Below the pieces are notes generated by a model that was not told the origin of the DNA, did not search any database, and saw only the letters and a list, made by a program, of their open reading frames with translations. Shown here piece after piece: positions 8,818-18,074 of a stretch of DNA of 64,000 nt (positions within the stretch are counted from its first letter, which is position 1; each line of letters starts with the position of its first letter). The DNA is from Mesorhizobium sp. NBSH29. GTDB taxonomy: Bacteria > Pseudomonadota > Alphaproteobacteria > Rhizobiales > Rhizobiaceae. Location: contig NZ_CP045492.1 of assembly GCF_015500055.1 (NCBI RefSeq), positions 2,614,501 to 2,678,500 of the forward strand. Reading direction: 5' to 3'. A program made the position numbers and the translations under genes.

Positions 8818-9795
8818 ATGGCAAACAATGCGATGGCCGGTCTCGACCGCATTCTCACGATGGAACTTGTACGCGTGACCGAGCGCGCCGCCGTTGCGGC
8901 TGCCCGCTTGCGCGGGCGCGGCGACGAAATGGCAGCGGATCAGGTCGCAGTCGATGCGATGCGCTCAGAACTGAACCGGCTCCCTATTCGCGGCACGGTG
9001 GTGATCGGTGAGGGCGAGCGCGACGAAGCCCCAATGCTTTACATCGGCGAAGTGGTGGGCAGCGGCGATGGCCCTGCAGTCGATATTGCGCTCGATCCAC
9101 TGGAAGGCACCACGATCTGTGCCAAGAACCTGCCCAACTCTCTGGCCGTCATCGCGATTGCCGAAAAAGGCAGCCTTCTTTACGCGCCCGATGTCTACAT
9201 GGACAAAATCGCGATTGGACCCGGCTATCCAGCCGGCCTGATCAATCTCGAAGCATCACCGGCAGAAAATATTGCAGCACTCGCCAAAGCCAAGGGTGTT
9301 CCTGTCGGGGAGATTGCCGCCTGCATTCTCGACCGGCCACGCCATGCAAAGCTGATCGAGGCCGTGCGTGCCACGGGCGCTGCCATCCGCCTCATCGGCG
9401 ATGGCGATGTTGCCGGTGTCATCCACACCACTGATCCCGATGAGACCGGCATCGACATCTATCTCGGCACCGGCGGTGCGCCTGAAGGCGTGCTGGCAGC
9501 TGCAGCGCTGCGCTGCATTGGTGGCCAAATGCAGGGCCGCTTGCTTCTGGATTCGGACGAAAAGATTGCGCGCGCCGCAACGATGGGCATCACCGACCCG
9601 AACAAGATCTACCGGGCCGACGAAATGGCGCGGGGCGACGTTCTGTTCGCCGCAACCGGTGTGACCGACGGCAACATGCTGGCCGGCGTCAAGTTCAACC
9701 GTGATTCGATCGAGACGCACACGCTGGTGCTGCGCTCCTCGTCGAGAACGGTTCGCGAAATCAAGGCGCGCCATCAGGATCTCGACAAATTCTGA
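8818..9795 (+). CDS. glpX: Class II fructose-1,6-bisphosphatase GlpX
   Basis: Hydrolyses fructose-1,6-bisphosphate in gluconeogenesis (class II, Mn2+-dependent, lithium-insensitive type). 325 aa. Key family segments are VIGEGERDEAPML, the metal-binding ALDPLEGTT, and GTGGAPEGVLAAAALRCIGG. The start is taken as ATG 8818 because AGGA stands 8 nt upstream; the in-frame ATG at 8812 is only 2-3 nt from the same purine stretch and is less likely. It ends 54 bp before recJ, and the hom-glpX-recJ order suggests these run in one direction as a loose operon. Cytoplasmic. Confidence 0.96.
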   Translation: MANNAMAGLDRILTMELVRVTERAAVAAARLRGRGDEMAADQVAVDAMRSELNRLPIRGTVVIGEGERDEAPMLYIGEVVGSGDGPAVDIALDPLEGTTICAKNLPNSLAVIAIAEKGSLLYAPDVYMDKIAIGPGYPAGLINLEASPAENIAALAKAKGVPVGEIAACILDRPRHAKLIEAVRATGAAIRLIGDGDVAGVIHTTDPDETGIDIYLGTGGAPEGVLAAAALRCIGGQMQGRLLLDSDEKIARAATMGITDPNKIYRADEMARGDVLFAATGVTDGNMLAGVKFNRDSIETHTLVLRSSSRTVREIKARHQDLDKF

Positions 9796-9849
9796 CGCCC
9801 ATTCTTTGTGTTAGCGTCGAGCCCGAATCAACAATGGACGGGCCAAAGC

Positions 9850-11634
9850 ATGAGCGCTGAGCGGCGCCATTTTCTGGGTGTAAAGCAGTCGGCTACCGGG
9901 CTCGCCTGGGAACACCGGCTTAACGAGCGTCAGGAAGTGGCGGCGCTGGCAATTGCGCAGGGCCACGGCGTATCTGATTTGGTGGCCCGGGTTCTGGCGG
10001 GGCGGGGTGTCTCGGCTGAGGATACCGAGCGTTTTCTCGACCCGACCATCCGCGATCTGCTGCCCAACCCCGCTTCACTCACCGACATGGACCGGGCCGC
10101 GACGCGCATAGCCGAGGCCATCACGCGCCGCGAGCAGGTAGCCATCTTCGGTGATTATGATGTTGATGGTGCAGCGTCATCAGCGCTGCTGAAGCGCTTT
10201 CTGGCCCATTTTGGCATCACGGCTGAAATCTACATCCCTGACCGCATATTCGAAGGTTATGGCCCCAACCCGGAAGCCATGCGTGATCTCGTGGCGCGTG
10301 GTGCATCGTTGATCGTCACCGTCGATTGCGGAACCAACAGCGCCGTCTCCATCGCTGCTGCGCGGGAGGCGGGCGCTGATGTTGTGGTGCTTGACCACCA
10401 TCAGGTTGGTGGAGCGCTGCCTGCCGATACCCCGGTGGTCAACCCCAACCGGGAAGACGATCTGTCAGGGCAGGGGCATTTGTGTGCCGCCGGCGTGGTC
10501 TTTGTCACGCTGGTGCACACCGCAAAACGGCTGCGAGAGCAGAATTTTGGAGCGCCGTTTGATCTGTTGACGCAGCTCGATCTGGTAGCGCTTGCCACTA
10601 TCTGCGATGTCGTGCCGCTCACCGGCGTCAACCGTGCCTTTGTCGTAAAGGGCATCCAGATGATGCGCCAGCAACTCAATCCGGGGCTGGCAGCGCTGGC
10701 GCGTGTGGCGCGTATCGGTGAACCGATGAACGTATTTCACCTGTCCTTCCTGCTCGGGCCCCGCATCAATGCGGGCGGCCGCATTGGCGATGCCGCATTG
10801 GGCGCGCGCCTTCTGGTCACCGAAGATCCTGTCGATGCCACCACGATTGCACAGACGCTCGATCGGCTGAATCAGGAACGCCAGGCCATGGAGCAGGAGA
10901 TGCTGGCTGCTGCCCGTGCCGAGGCCGATGCGGAGACAGCAGGTGGTGCTGGACCGGCAATCCTCGTCACTGCGAGCGAGAGCTGGCATCCGGGCATCGT
11001 CGGGCTGCTCGCATCGCGGCTGAAGGATCATGCCCGCCGGCCAGCCTTTGCCATCGCTTTCGGCGCTAATGGTACCGGCACGGGTTCAGGCCGCTCGGTG
11101 CCGGGCTTTGACCTTGGTCGGTTGGTCCGCGAGGCCTTTGAGCGCGGGCTGATCGTCAAAGGCGGCGGCCACGCGATGGCAGCCGGCATCACGGTGGAAC
11201 GTGCGAAACTGGGTGCCTTGCGGGCCTTTTTCGAAGAGCAGGCTGCCTCCGACATATTTCGCCTGCGCAATGAGGAAAGCCTCAGCATCGACGGCGCCCT
11301 TTCAGCTGAAGGCGTCACGTTCGATCTGCTTGATGCCATGGAAAAAGCCGGTCCGTTCGGTCAGGGTTATCCGCAACCGGTGCTGGTCTTGCCCCGTCAC
11401 CAGCTCATTGATGCCAGACTGGTGGGCGCTAACCACATCCGCGCCGACTTGAAGAGCATTTCCGGGCGGCGTGTGCAGGCAATCGCCTTCCGTGCCGCAG
11501 ACACGCCGCTGGGTGATTTTCTGGTCAGAAACAGGGGCGCTAGCATCCATGTTGCCGGCTCGATCTCCGGCAATTACTGGAATGGCGCGCGTCAGGTTCA
11601 GTTCAGGATCATCGACGCAGCGCGCGCCGAATAG
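9850..11634 (+). CDS. recJ: Single-stranded-DNA-specific exonuclease RecJ
   Basis: A 5'-3' exonuclease on single-stranded DNA used in recombination, base-excision and mismatch repair. 594 aa. The DHH phosphoesterase domain shows GDYDVDGAASSALL, TVDCGTNS and VVVLDHHQVG; the DHHA1 domain contains GKGGGHAMAAG-type residues (VKGGGHAMAAGITVE). A C-terminal OB-like domain follows. ATG 9850 is preferred because family members begin close to SAERRHFLGVKQSATGLAWE; the frame is open 42 nt further upstream with no better start. It is followed after 5 bp by the convergent patatin gene, so the two transcripts meet tail to tail. Confidence 0.96.
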   Translation: MSAERRHFLGVKQSATGLAWEHRLNERQEVAALAIAQGHGVSDLVARVLAGRGVSAEDTERFLDPTIRDLLPNPASLTDMDRAATRIAEAITRREQVAIFGDYDVDGAASSALLKRFLAHFGITAEIYIPDRIFEGYGPNPEAMRDLVARGASLIVTVDCGTNSAVSIAAAREAGADVVVLDHHQVGGALPADTPVVNPNREDDLSGQGHLCAAGVVFVTLVHTAKRLREQNFGAPFDLLTQLDLVALATICDVVPLTGVNRAFVVKGIQMMRQQLNPGLAALARVARIGEPMNVFHLSFLLGPRINAGGRIGDAALGARLLVTEDPVDATTIAQTLDRLNQERQAMEQEMLAAARAEADAETAGGAGPAILVTASESWHPGIVGLLASRLKDHARRPAFAIAFGANGTGTGSGRSVPGFDLGRLVREAFERGLIVKGGGHAMAAGITVERAKLGALRAFFEEQAASDIFRLRNEESLSIDGALSAEGVTFDLLDAMEKAGPFGQGYPQPVLVLPRHQLIDARLVGANHIRADLKSISGRRVQAIAFRAADTPLGDFLVRNRGASIHVAGSISGNYWNGARQVQFRIIDAARAE

Positions 11635-11639
11635 CTCCT

Positions 11640-12602
11640 TCAGGCCAGCACGCTTTGAAGTCGGTTGATCTCGGAAATCTGCGTTTTGGTCGCTTCATAG
11701 CCGATCCGGATCGCTTCTTCCGCGCGGTGGAATTCCGACAGGCCGATATGGCCAAGCTTTGGCTGCAGCGACATGTCCGGCGGATCGCCAGCCAGTCGTG
11801 CACGTGAAATACGATCCTGGATTATGTTGAACGCCTCCACCATGACGCCGGTAATCCCAAGGCGCGTTCCTTGGGTCGTCGTGTCGTGATGCTTTCCGGG
11901 CGTCGCCTCTTTCTGCACCACCAGTTCGCCAGCGCTGTGCTTGATGACGGCAGCGCGCCCGAACAGATCATAATGGAGGTTTACCGCAACCACGAGCGGC
12001 TGCTCATAAGCGCGTAATACTGAGACCGGAACTGGATTGACCAGCGCCCCGTCGACCAGCGTTCGACCATTGCAGTTCACCGGCTCGAAAACGCCGGGCA
12101 GCGCATAGGAGGCGCGCATCGCCGTGATAAGAGAACCCTCGGTCAACCAGACCTCATGCCCGGTGCGCACTTCGGTTGCCACGCAGATAAAGGGCTTTGA
12201 CAGATCTTCGAAACGCAGGCCGTTCATATGCTCCTGCATGCGGGCATTGAGTTTCATGCCGCCAAACAGGCCGCTGCCGCCTAGATTGATATCCAGCAAG
12301 CCAAAGATGCGGCGCCGGGTCAGGCTACGGGCAAATTCTTCCAGCTCATCCAGCTTGCCGGCGAGATAACATCCGCCAACCAGCGCACCGATCGAGGTGC
12401 CGGCGATCATAGAAATTTCAACACCGGCTTCATCCAGTGCGCGCAACACGCCGATATGAGCCCAGCCGCGCGCGGCACCACCGCCCAGCGCAAGCGAAAT
12501 GCCAGATTTTTGGTGTTCCTTTGCAAGGGGCGCACCTTCAGAGCCGAGAGCTTTCATCTCGCGCATGTCTGGCTTTCCACGCATGGACGCCCACTCGAGC
12601 AT
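11640..12602 (-). CDS. Patatin-like phospholipase (RssA-type)
   Basis: A 320-aa member of the bacterial patatin family, predicted to be a serine acyl hydrolase. It has the oxyanion-hole loop LALGGGAARGWAHIG, the nucleophile elbow GTSIG (GxSxG) and the catalytic Asp in VDGALVNPVP (DGA/G), so the Ser-Asp dyad is intact. No signal peptide is visible, so it is probably cytoplasmic or peripherally membrane-bound. The substrate is unknown. The start ATG 12602 is preceded by AAGGGAG at 6 nt; a GTG lies just before it. It is the last gene of a leftward set folE-hisI-patatin (85-bp gap to hisI) and meets recJ tail to tail. Confidence 0.9.
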   Translation of the reverse strand: MLEWASMRGKPDMREMKALGSEGAPLAKEHQKSGISLALGGGAARGWAHIGVLRALDEAGVEISMIAGTSIGALVGGCYLAGKLDELEEFARSLTRRRIFGLLDINLGGSGLFGGMKLNARMQEHMNGLRFEDLSKPFICVATEVRTGHEVWLTEGSLITAMRASYALPGVFEPVNCNGRTLVDGALVNPVPVSVLRAYEQPLVVAVNLHYDLFGRAAVIKHSAGELVVQKEATPGKHHDTTTQGTRLGITGVMVEAFNIIQDRISRARLAGDPPDMSLQPKLGHIGLSEFHRAEEAIRIGYEATKTQISEINRLQSVLA

Positions 12603-12687
12603 CACAAACTCCCTTGTCCCAGCGTCATCCTAGGCTTCATCACGTATCAAAATGGTGAATCGATGTGTGTACTGCGTTCTATTGCGT

Positions 12688-13143
12688 TCATTTGCCAGGA
12701 TAGACCGCCTTTGGATCGAACAAGGGCTGGTCTGCATCACTGCGCAATCGTGCGCTGCCATCTGCAAGTTCCACTGTCCGGTAAAAGCAGGAACGCCTGC
12801 CTGTGTGACAGGTTGCGTCATGCCCCGAAACTTTTACGCGGAGCCACAGCGCATCCTGGTCGCAATCCGTTCGCAGTTCGACGATGTGCTGAAAATTGCC
12901 GGAGGTTTCGCCTTTTTTCCAAAGCGCCTTGCGCGACCGCGACCAATAATGGGCAATGCCGGTCTCTATCGTCAGCGCCAGTGCCTCTGCGTTCATGTGG
13001 CCGACCATCAAAGGCATGCCATCGGATGCGTCGGTGACAACAGCAGTCAACAGCCCTTGCGCATCAAAGCGCGGCGAAAATACGCTGCCTTCCTCAAGCA
13101 TCGTCTTGTCAGCATCGGCTGGCGGAAATGTCAGTGACGGCAT
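12688..13143 (-). CDS. hisI: Phosphoribosyl-AMP cyclohydrolase HisI
   Basis: Opens the purine ring of phosphoribosyl-AMP in histidine biosynthesis (third step). 151 aa, monofunctional: no phosphoribosyl-ATP pyrophosphatase (HisE) domain is fused. Visible hallmarks are [35 protein letters not shown], the Mg-binding DCDQDAL and the zinc Cys cluster [16 protein letters not shown] lies 6-7 nt before the ATG. It follows folE by 31 bp, so the two ring-opening cyclohydrolases of purine-type substrates are probably co-transcribed, away from the main histidine operon. Confidence 0.96.
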   Translation of the reverse strand: MPSLTFPPADADKTMLEEGSVFSPRFDAQGLLTAVVTDASDGMPLMVGHMNAEALALTIETGIAHYWSRSRKALWKKGETSGNFQHIVELRTDCDQDALWLRVKVSGHDATCHTGRRSCFYRTVELADGSARLRSDADQPLFDPKAVYPGK

Positions 13144-13174
13144 GGCCGGTCCTTATCTGGGAGCTGGTTGGGGC

Positions 13175-13810
13175 TTAGCCCCGGTTGCCGTCTCGCACCA
13201 TGGTTACAAACCGGATCTGCTCTTCAGGGCTATTCTTGAAGCTACCGGTAAAAGTTGAGGTGAGGGTGGTTGATCCCTGCTTGCGAATGCCACGCATGGC
13301 CATGCACATATGCTCGGCCTCGATCATCACCGCAACACCGCGCGGCTGCAGCACCTCCTGGATCACTCCAGCGATCTGGGCGGTCATGGCTTCCTGTGTC
13401 TGCAAGCGGTGCGCGAAAATGTCGACGACGCGCGCGATCTTCGACAGGCCTAGAACCTTGCCATCCGGCAGATAAGCGACATGCGCCTTGCCAATGATAG
13501 GCACCATGTGATGCTCGCAATGGGAGTGAAAGGTGATGTCCTTCACCAGCACCAGATCGTCATAGCCGGCGACTTCCTCAAAGGTGCGGCCAAGCTCGGC
13601 AGCAGGGTCTTGCGCATAACCACTGAACATTTCGCGATAGGCCTTTGCTACCCGCTTGGGCGTATCCAGAAGACCCTCGCGATCCGGATCATCCCCGGTC
13701 CACAGAAGCAGCGTGCGAACGGCCGCTTCCACCTCTGATTGAGTCGGACGTTTGATGTCAGATGACTTGTCTTTGTCGACACCAGGAAAATTCTTGACAA
13801 TGGCATCCAT
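13175..13810 (-). CDS. folE: GTP cyclohydrolase I FolE
   Basis: Converts GTP to 7,8-dihydroneopterin triphosphate, the first step of folate synthesis. 211 aa. The T-fold catalytic domain covers about residues 45-205 and shows the zinc motif [22 protein letters not shown], the conserved [20 protein letters not shown] and the [11 protein letters not shown] segment with the third zinc Cys. Both zinc Cys residues are present, so this is the zinc-type FolE1. The N-terminal 40 residues are variable and lysine/aspartate-rich. ATG 13810 has GGGAG about 9 nt upstream, within a small hairpin (13822-13840). It heads the folE-hisI-patatin group and is divergent from the NifU-like gene. Confidence 0.97.
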   Translation of the reverse strand: MDAIVKNFPGVDKDKSSDIKRPTQSEVEAAVRTLLLWTGDDPDREGLLDTPKRVAKAYREMFSGYAQDPAAELGRTFEEVAGYDDLVLVKDITFHSHCEHHMVPIIGKAHVAYLPDGKVLGLSKIARVVDIFAHRLQTQEAMTAQIAGVIQEVLQPRGVAVMIEAEHMCMAMRGIRKQGSTTLTSTFTGSFKNSPEEQIRFVTMVRDGNRG

Positions 13811-13821
13811 AAAAGCGGCTC

Positions 13822-13840
13822 CCGTAGTTCCCCTCTACGG
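13822..13840 (-). promoter_or_regulatory. Hairpin in the folE leader next to the ribosome site
   Basis: On the reverse strand CCGTAG and CTACGG pair around the loop AGGGGAA, ending about 11 nt before the folE start. The loop and the 3' arm both contain SD-like purines (AGGGG and GGGAG), so the hairpin could modulate translation. This is inference from position only. Confidence 0.3.
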
Positions 13841-13916
13841 AGGAACGAGTTGAACGGATCACGGCCGCAAATGGCGGAGGCGACCTACATGCTTCACCGC
13901 TGGCAACGCAACTACC

Positions 13917-13946
13917 TTGCGGTTGGTGAAACACCAGCATTATATA
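13917..13946 (+). promoter_or_regulatory. Candidate sigma-70 promoter with internal dyad for the NifU-like gene
   Basis: TTGCGG (13917-13922) and TATATA (13941-13946) are 18 bp apart, about 75 bp before the start of the downstream gene. The spacer holds the perfect dyad TGGTG-AAA-CACCA (13924-13936), which could be a repressor site. Confidence 0.45.
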
Positions 13947-14019
13947 TTGCTTGAACAGCACGATTAAAAGGCTGCCAAAGCAATCGCATTTTGGCCCAGG
14001 CCGGTGGATTTGGAAAATC

Positions 14020-14469
14020 ATGATCGACGACGTGTACAACGCGAAAATTCTTGGTTTTGCCGGCAATATCAGTCGCATCGGTCGTCTGGAAAATCCGCAT
14101 GCCACCGCCAAGGCACACTCCAAACTGTGCGGGTCGACGGTTACGATTGACCTGAACATGGAAGACGGGATCGTCACCGATTTCGCGCATGACGTGAAAG
14201 CCTGTGCGCTGGGCCAGGCGTCATCCTCGATCATGGCTGCCAATATTGTCGGCTCAAACGCCGAAGAGCTGCGCTCAGTTCGCGAGATCATGGGCAAGAT
14301 GCTGAAGGAAAACGGCGCGCCACCTGAAGGCCGCTTTGCCGACCTCAAATATCTGGAGCCGGTGCGTGACTACAAGGCACGCCACGCCTCCACGTTGTTG
14401 ACATTCGACGCTGTAGTCGATGCGATCGGCCAGATCGAACGGCAGCGCTCGGGCGAAGCGGCTGCCTGA
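14020..14469 (+). CDS. NifU/IscU-like protein lacking one scaffold cysteine
   Basis: A 149-aa protein of the NifU N-terminal (iron-sulfur cluster scaffold) family. Two of the three scaffold cysteines are visible: Cys37 in SKLCGST and Cys62 in VKACALGQASSS. The third, which in SufU/IscU lies in a segment like KCATL, is replaced in YKARHASTLL by Ala123; the Asp after the first Cys (CGD) is also replaced by Ser (CGS). It may therefore bind a cluster differently or serve another role. The start ATG has a GGA-rich stretch upstream (TTTGGAAAATC). It is divergent from folE and 12 bp ahead of yidD, likely co-transcribed. No isc or suf genes are adjacent. Confidence 0.82.
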   Translation: MIDDVYNAKILGFAGNISRIGRLENPHATAKAHSKLCGSTVTIDLNMEDGIVTDFAHDVKACALGQASSSIMAANIVGSNAEELRSVREIMGKMLKENGAPPEGRFADLKYLEPVRDYKARHASTLLTFDAVVDAIGQIERQRSGEAAA

Positions 14470-14481
14470 CCAGACGCCTGC

Positions 14482-14826
14482 ATGAGCGGCCAACACAAGC
14501 ATCAAGGCCGCAACTGGCCCGGTCCGTGGACCAAGACACCGGGCCGCATCCTTGGAACGGGACTGGTGAGATTGTATCAACTGACGCTGTCGGGTTTTAT
14601 CGGCAACAGCTGCCGGCACCTGCCAACCTGTTCGGAATACGCTTATGAGGCGATAGCGCGCCACGGCCTGTGGACGGGGGGCTGGCTTGGCCTTTTCCGG
14701 GTCATGCGCTGCGGCCCGGGCGGCACCCATGGCATCGACCGCGTGCCCCAAAAGCTTGGTGAGCGTTACGTCTGGTATCTTCCATGGCGCTACTGGGCAA
14801 TTGGTCGCCACGCCAGCGACGGCTGA
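14482..14826 (+). CDS. yidD: Membrane protein insertion efficiency factor YidD
   Basis: A small inner-membrane-associated factor that aids YidC-dependent membrane protein insertion. 114 aa. The family signature [15 protein letters not shown] is present, followed by [28 protein letters not shown], which is the usual core with a third conserved Cys. An N-terminal amphipathic segment ([14 protein letters not shown]) fits peripheral membrane binding. It begins 12 bp after the NifU-like gene and is followed by thrS. The usual neighbours rpmH-rnpA-yidC are absent, but this separate location is common in the order. Confidence 0.93.
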   Translation: MSGQHKHQGRNWPGPWTKTPGRILGTGLVRLYQLTLSGFIGNSCRHLPTCSEYAYEAIARHGLWTGGWLGLFRVMRCGPGGTHGIDRVPQKLGERYVWYLPWRYWAIGRHASDG

Positions 14827-14939
14827 CGGCTTTACGGCGTGCAAAACAGTGCCTAAAACACCGCTCGCTGCCGGGCATGTTGCCCGACCGCTTTCAAAAC
14901 CACCCGCGCTCGTTGGCGGGACTGGATAGGAGCATAAAA

Positions 14940-16913
14940 ATGTCTGACGTTTCCCTCACATTCCCCGACGGTTCCGTGCGCGATTATGCCGCCGCGATGA
15001 CGGGCGGTGAACTCGCCGAATCCATTTCAAAATCGTTGGCCAAAAAGTCGGTTGCCTATGTGCTTGACGGCACGCTGCGCGACCTTTCGGAGCCGCTACA
15101 AAAGTCAGGTCACGTCGAAATCGTCACCCGCGACGACCCGCGCGCGCTCGAACTTATTCGCCACGACGCCGCCCATGTGTTGGCAGAAGCCGTCCAGGAG
15201 TTGTGGCCCGGCACGCAGGTGACGATCGGCCCCGTCATCGAGAACGGATTTTACTACGACTTCGCCCGAAACGAGCCGTTTACCCCGGAGGATTTCCCCG
15301 CCATCGAGAAAAAGATGCGCGAGATCATCGGCCGCAACAAGCCGTTTACGCGGGAAGTCTGGGCGCGTGATCACGCGCGCAAAATCTTCGAGGACAAGGG
15401 CGAAGCCTACAAGCTCGAACTGATCGATGCCATTCCCGCAGACCAGGATCTGAAGATCTATTTCCAGGGTGACTGGTTCGATCTCTGCCGCGGCCCTCAC
15501 ATGGCCTCAACCGGGCAGATCGGCAGTGCCTTCAAGCTGATGAAGGTGGCCGGTGCCTATTGGCGCGGTGACAGCAACAATCCGATGCTGACGCGCATTT
15601 ATGGCACGGCATGGGCCGATCAGTCGCAGCTGGACACCTATCTCCACATGCTGGAGGAAGCCGAAAAGCGCGATCATCGCAAGCTTGGCCGCGAGATGGA
15701 TCTCTTCCATTTCCAGGAGGAAGGCCCAGGCGTCGTGTTTTGGCACGCAAAAGGCTGGAAGATGTTCCAGACCCTCGTTTCCTACATGCGCAGGCGGCTG
15801 GACGAGCAGGGCTATCAGGAAGTCAACGCCCCGCAGGTGCTCGACAAATCGCTATGGGAGACTTCTGGCCACTGGGGCTGGTATCGCGACGCCATGTTCA
15901 AAGTTACGGTAGCCGGCGACGACACCGATGATGACCGGGTGTTCGCGTTAAAGCCGATGAACTGCCCGGGCCACGTTCAGATTTTCAAGCACGGGTTGAA
16001 ATCGTATCGCGACCTGCCGGTCAAGCTTGCGGAATTTGGCAATGTTCACCGCTATGAGCCGTCTGGTGCGCTGCACGGGCTGATGCGCGTGCGCGGCTTC
16101 ACGCAGGACGATGCGCACATCTTCTGCACAGAGGAACAACTCGCTGCCGAGTGTTTGCGCATCAATGATCTCATCCTTTCCACCTATGCTGACTTTGGCT
16201 TCACCAAGATCCAAGTGAAGCTATCGACGCGCCCGGAAAAACGCGTCGGCACCGATGAGGCGTGGGACCACGCCGAAGAGATCATGGGCAAGGTGCTGAC
16301 CACCATCGAGGCGCAGTCGGGCGGTGCGATCAGAACGTCGATCAACCCGGGCGAGGGCGCGTTCTACGGTCCCAAGTTCGAATATGTTCTGAAGGACGCG
16401 ATTGGCCGCGAATGGCAGTGCGGCACCACGCAAGTGGACTTCAACCTGCCGGAGCGGTTCGGCGCCTTCTACATCGGCAGCGATTCGGAAAAGAAGCAGC
16501 CGGTGATGGTCCATCGCGCCATCTGCGGTTCCATGGAACGATTCCTCGGCATTTTGATGGAGAATTTCGCTGGTCACTTCCCGCTCTGGTTCGCGCCCCT
16601 GCAGGTTGTCGTGACCACCATCACCTCGGAGGCCGATAGCTATGCGCTTGAAGTCACGGCCAAACTGAAGGCTGCGGGTCTTTTGGCGGAGACTGACCTG
16701 CGCAACGAGAAGATCAACTACAAGGTCCGCGAACATTCGCTGGCGAAAGTTCCGGTTATTCTCGTCTGCGGCAAGCGCGAGGCGGAGGAGGGAACAGTCA
16801 ACATGCGTCGCCTGGGATCACGCGATCAGGAATCCATGTCGCTGGATGCCGCCCTCGCAGCTCTGGTGGATGAGGCTTTGCCGCCGGATCTGCGCCGCAA
16901 ACGGGTGGGTTGA
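14940..16913 (+). CDS. thrS: Threonyl-tRNA synthetase
   Basis: Charges tRNA-Thr with threonine. 657 aa, normal length for the bacterial enzyme. Domains in order are TGS (about 1-60), the alanyl/threonyl editing-type second additional domain ([11 protein letters not shown] zinc/editing motif near residue 75), the class II catalytic core ([55 protein letters not shown] as motif 3) and the C-terminal anticodon-binding domain. ATG 14940 has AGGAG 7 nt upstream; the open frame extends into yidD but those residues are not family-like. A strong GC hairpin follows the stop codon. Confidence 0.98.
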   Translation: MSDVSLTFPDGSVRDYAAAMTGGELAESISKSLAKKSVAYVLDGTLRDLSEPLQKSGHVEIVTRDDPRALELIRHDAAHVLAEAVQELWPGTQVTIGPVIENGFYYDFARNEPFTPEDFPAIEKKMREIIGRNKPFTREVWARDHARKIFEDKGEAYKLELIDAIPADQDLKIYFQGDWFDLCRGPHMASTGQIGSAFKLMKVAGAYWRGDSNNPMLTRIYGTAWADQSQLDTYLHMLEEAEKRDHRKLGREMDLFHFQEEGPGVVFWHAKGWKMFQTLVSYMRRRLDEQGYQEVNAPQVLDKSLWETSGHWGWYRDAMFKVTVAGDDTDDDRVFALKPMNCPGHVQIFKHGLKSYRDLPVKLAEFGNVHRYEPSGALHGLMRVRGFTQDDAHIFCTEEQLAAECLRINDLILSTYADFGFTKIQVKLSTRPEKRVGTDEAWDHAEEIMGKVLTTIEAQSGGAIRTSINPGEGAFYGPKFEYVLKDAIGREWQCGTTQVDFNLPERFGAFYIGSDSEKKQPVMVHRAICGSMERFLGILMENFAGHFPLWFAPLQVVVTTITSEADSYALEVTAKLKAAGLLAETDLRNEKINYKVREHSLAKVPVILVCGKREAEEGTVNMRRLGSRDQESMSLDAALAALVDEALPPDLRRKRVG

Positions 16914-16918
16914 TTAAC

Positions 16919-16947
16919 GGGGGGGAGCCGGCTTCCGGCTTTCCCCC
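16919..16947. terminator. Hairpin between convergent thrS and 16968-17945
   Basis: A GC-rich inverted repeat (AGCCGG/CCGGCT with flanking GGGG/CCCC runs and loop CTT) starts 5 bp after the thrS stop. There is no T-run on the thrS side; a stretch of seven A at 16962-16968 overlaps the end of the opposite gene. It probably ends one or both transcripts. Confidence 0.6.
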
Positions 16948-16967
16948 ATCATAGCAACGTAAAAAAA

Positions 16968-17945
16968 TCAGTCGGCGCCGTCGAGCACTTCGGCTTCTGT
17001 AGCTGTCGCCTCACTTGCCAACACTTCGACTTCCTTGTTGCGTCCACCCTCGACGGTAAAATCGCGCTGGTAGATCCGGTCGCGATTCTTGGCGACGATC
17101 GTGTAGTCACCTTCCGCCAGCACCATTGAGGCGAAGGCACCAACGGTCTCGCGGATAGGGTCGCCGGAATTGGTGAGAATGGACCAGGACGTATCGGCGA
17201 TCGCCTCGCCACCATTTTCGCGCACCAATTTGATGGTCAGCTCGGCGGCACGGTGCTCCACCGTCGCCTCGGTAAGTTTGCCTGCCTCGACGCGGATATC
17301 GGAGCGGATCACCGCATTGACTGCCCCATAGGTCGAGACCACATGATAGGTGCCGGCATTGAGGCGCACCACCGTCCCCGGCTTCACATCGGGGACCACC
17401 AGTGCCTTTTCGTCGCTGGTGCCATCGGCATTCACTTCGTAGATGGAAAAGCGCAACTTCTCCTCCGGTATCTTGATGCCTCCGGCCAGAACGCCGTTCA
17501 GTTCCAATCCGCCTGCTTCAAGAACAAGATTTTGCTTGCGCGATTCCTTGGTAACCGTGATTCGCTTGGTCGCCCCAGCCCGGCCAAAGGCTGCGTGGAC
17601 CAGATAACTGCCCGGTTCGAGCACGAACACGCTGGTGCCACCCTGTGCCGAGGCTACGAGCGGCAGCTTTCCATCTTCTCCGGCTTCCGGCCGGAACACC
17701 CGCCAGACCAGTCCTCGTGTTATTTCCGGAGTTGTTTCAGTGAGTTGCGCAGACAAAGTGATCTGCCCACCAGCGCCCTGAGCGAGCGGGCGCTCCGCTG
17801 TCGCCGGGGCATAATTGTTCAAGTCGGGGATTTTGATATCCTTGATCGGATCAGAAACCTCCTGGGCGAAGGAAACTGCCGAAAAGACACAAAACGCCAG
17901 CACGAGGAAAGGCCGAGTAAACAGTCTGGTCATCGCTGCGATCAT
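16968..17945 (-). CDS. Predicted periplasmic protein with three repeated beta-sandwich-like modules
   Basis: About 325 aa, function unknown. The N-terminus MTRLFTRPFLVLAFCVFSAVSFAQE is a typical Sec signal peptide with a likely cut after SFA. The mature part holds three related modules, each with an x-G-x-Y turn and an alternating beta pattern: LEPGSYLVHAAFG, LNAGTYHVVSTYG and LAEGDYTIVAKNRD, each followed by a V/I-T-V type strand. This resembles carboxypeptidase-regulatory or PEGA-like repeats. The acidic tail is EVLASEATATEAEVLDGAD. The start could be the ATG at 17945 or 17933. The same frame is open to 18581, but that upstream part is antisense to the nitroreductase gene and lacks a signal sequence in the right place. 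Confidence 0.75.
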   Translation of the reverse strand: MIAAMTRLFTRPFLVLAFCVFSAVSFAQEVSDPIKDIKIPDLNNYAPATAERPLAQGAGGQITLSAQLTETTPEITRGLVWRVFRPEAGEDGKLPLVASAQGGTSVFVLEPGSYLVHAAFGRAGATKRITVTKESRKQNLVLEAGGLELNGVLAGGIKIPEEKLRFSIYEVNADGTSDEKALVVPDVKPGTVVRLNAGTYHVVSTYGAVNAVIRSDIRVEAGKLTEATVEHRAAELTIKLVRENGGEAIADTSWSILTNSGDPIRETVGAFASMVLAEGDYTIVAKNRDRIYQRDFTVEGGRNKEVEVLASEATATEAEVLDGAD

Positions 17946-18074
17946 GGCTTGCCATGAAGCCCAAGGCGGTGGCAATTTCAAGACCTTGCAAATCACAAGC
18001 CGCGCGGCATCGCCGCCAGCCGAGCCGCCCACACCATGTCCTGGGTCAGCTTTAGCCAAAACCAGGAGCATCCT

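Noticed and set aside
7530-8858. Minus-strand frame opposite hom
   Set aside because: Shadow of homoserine dehydrogenase; no motifs or ribosome site.
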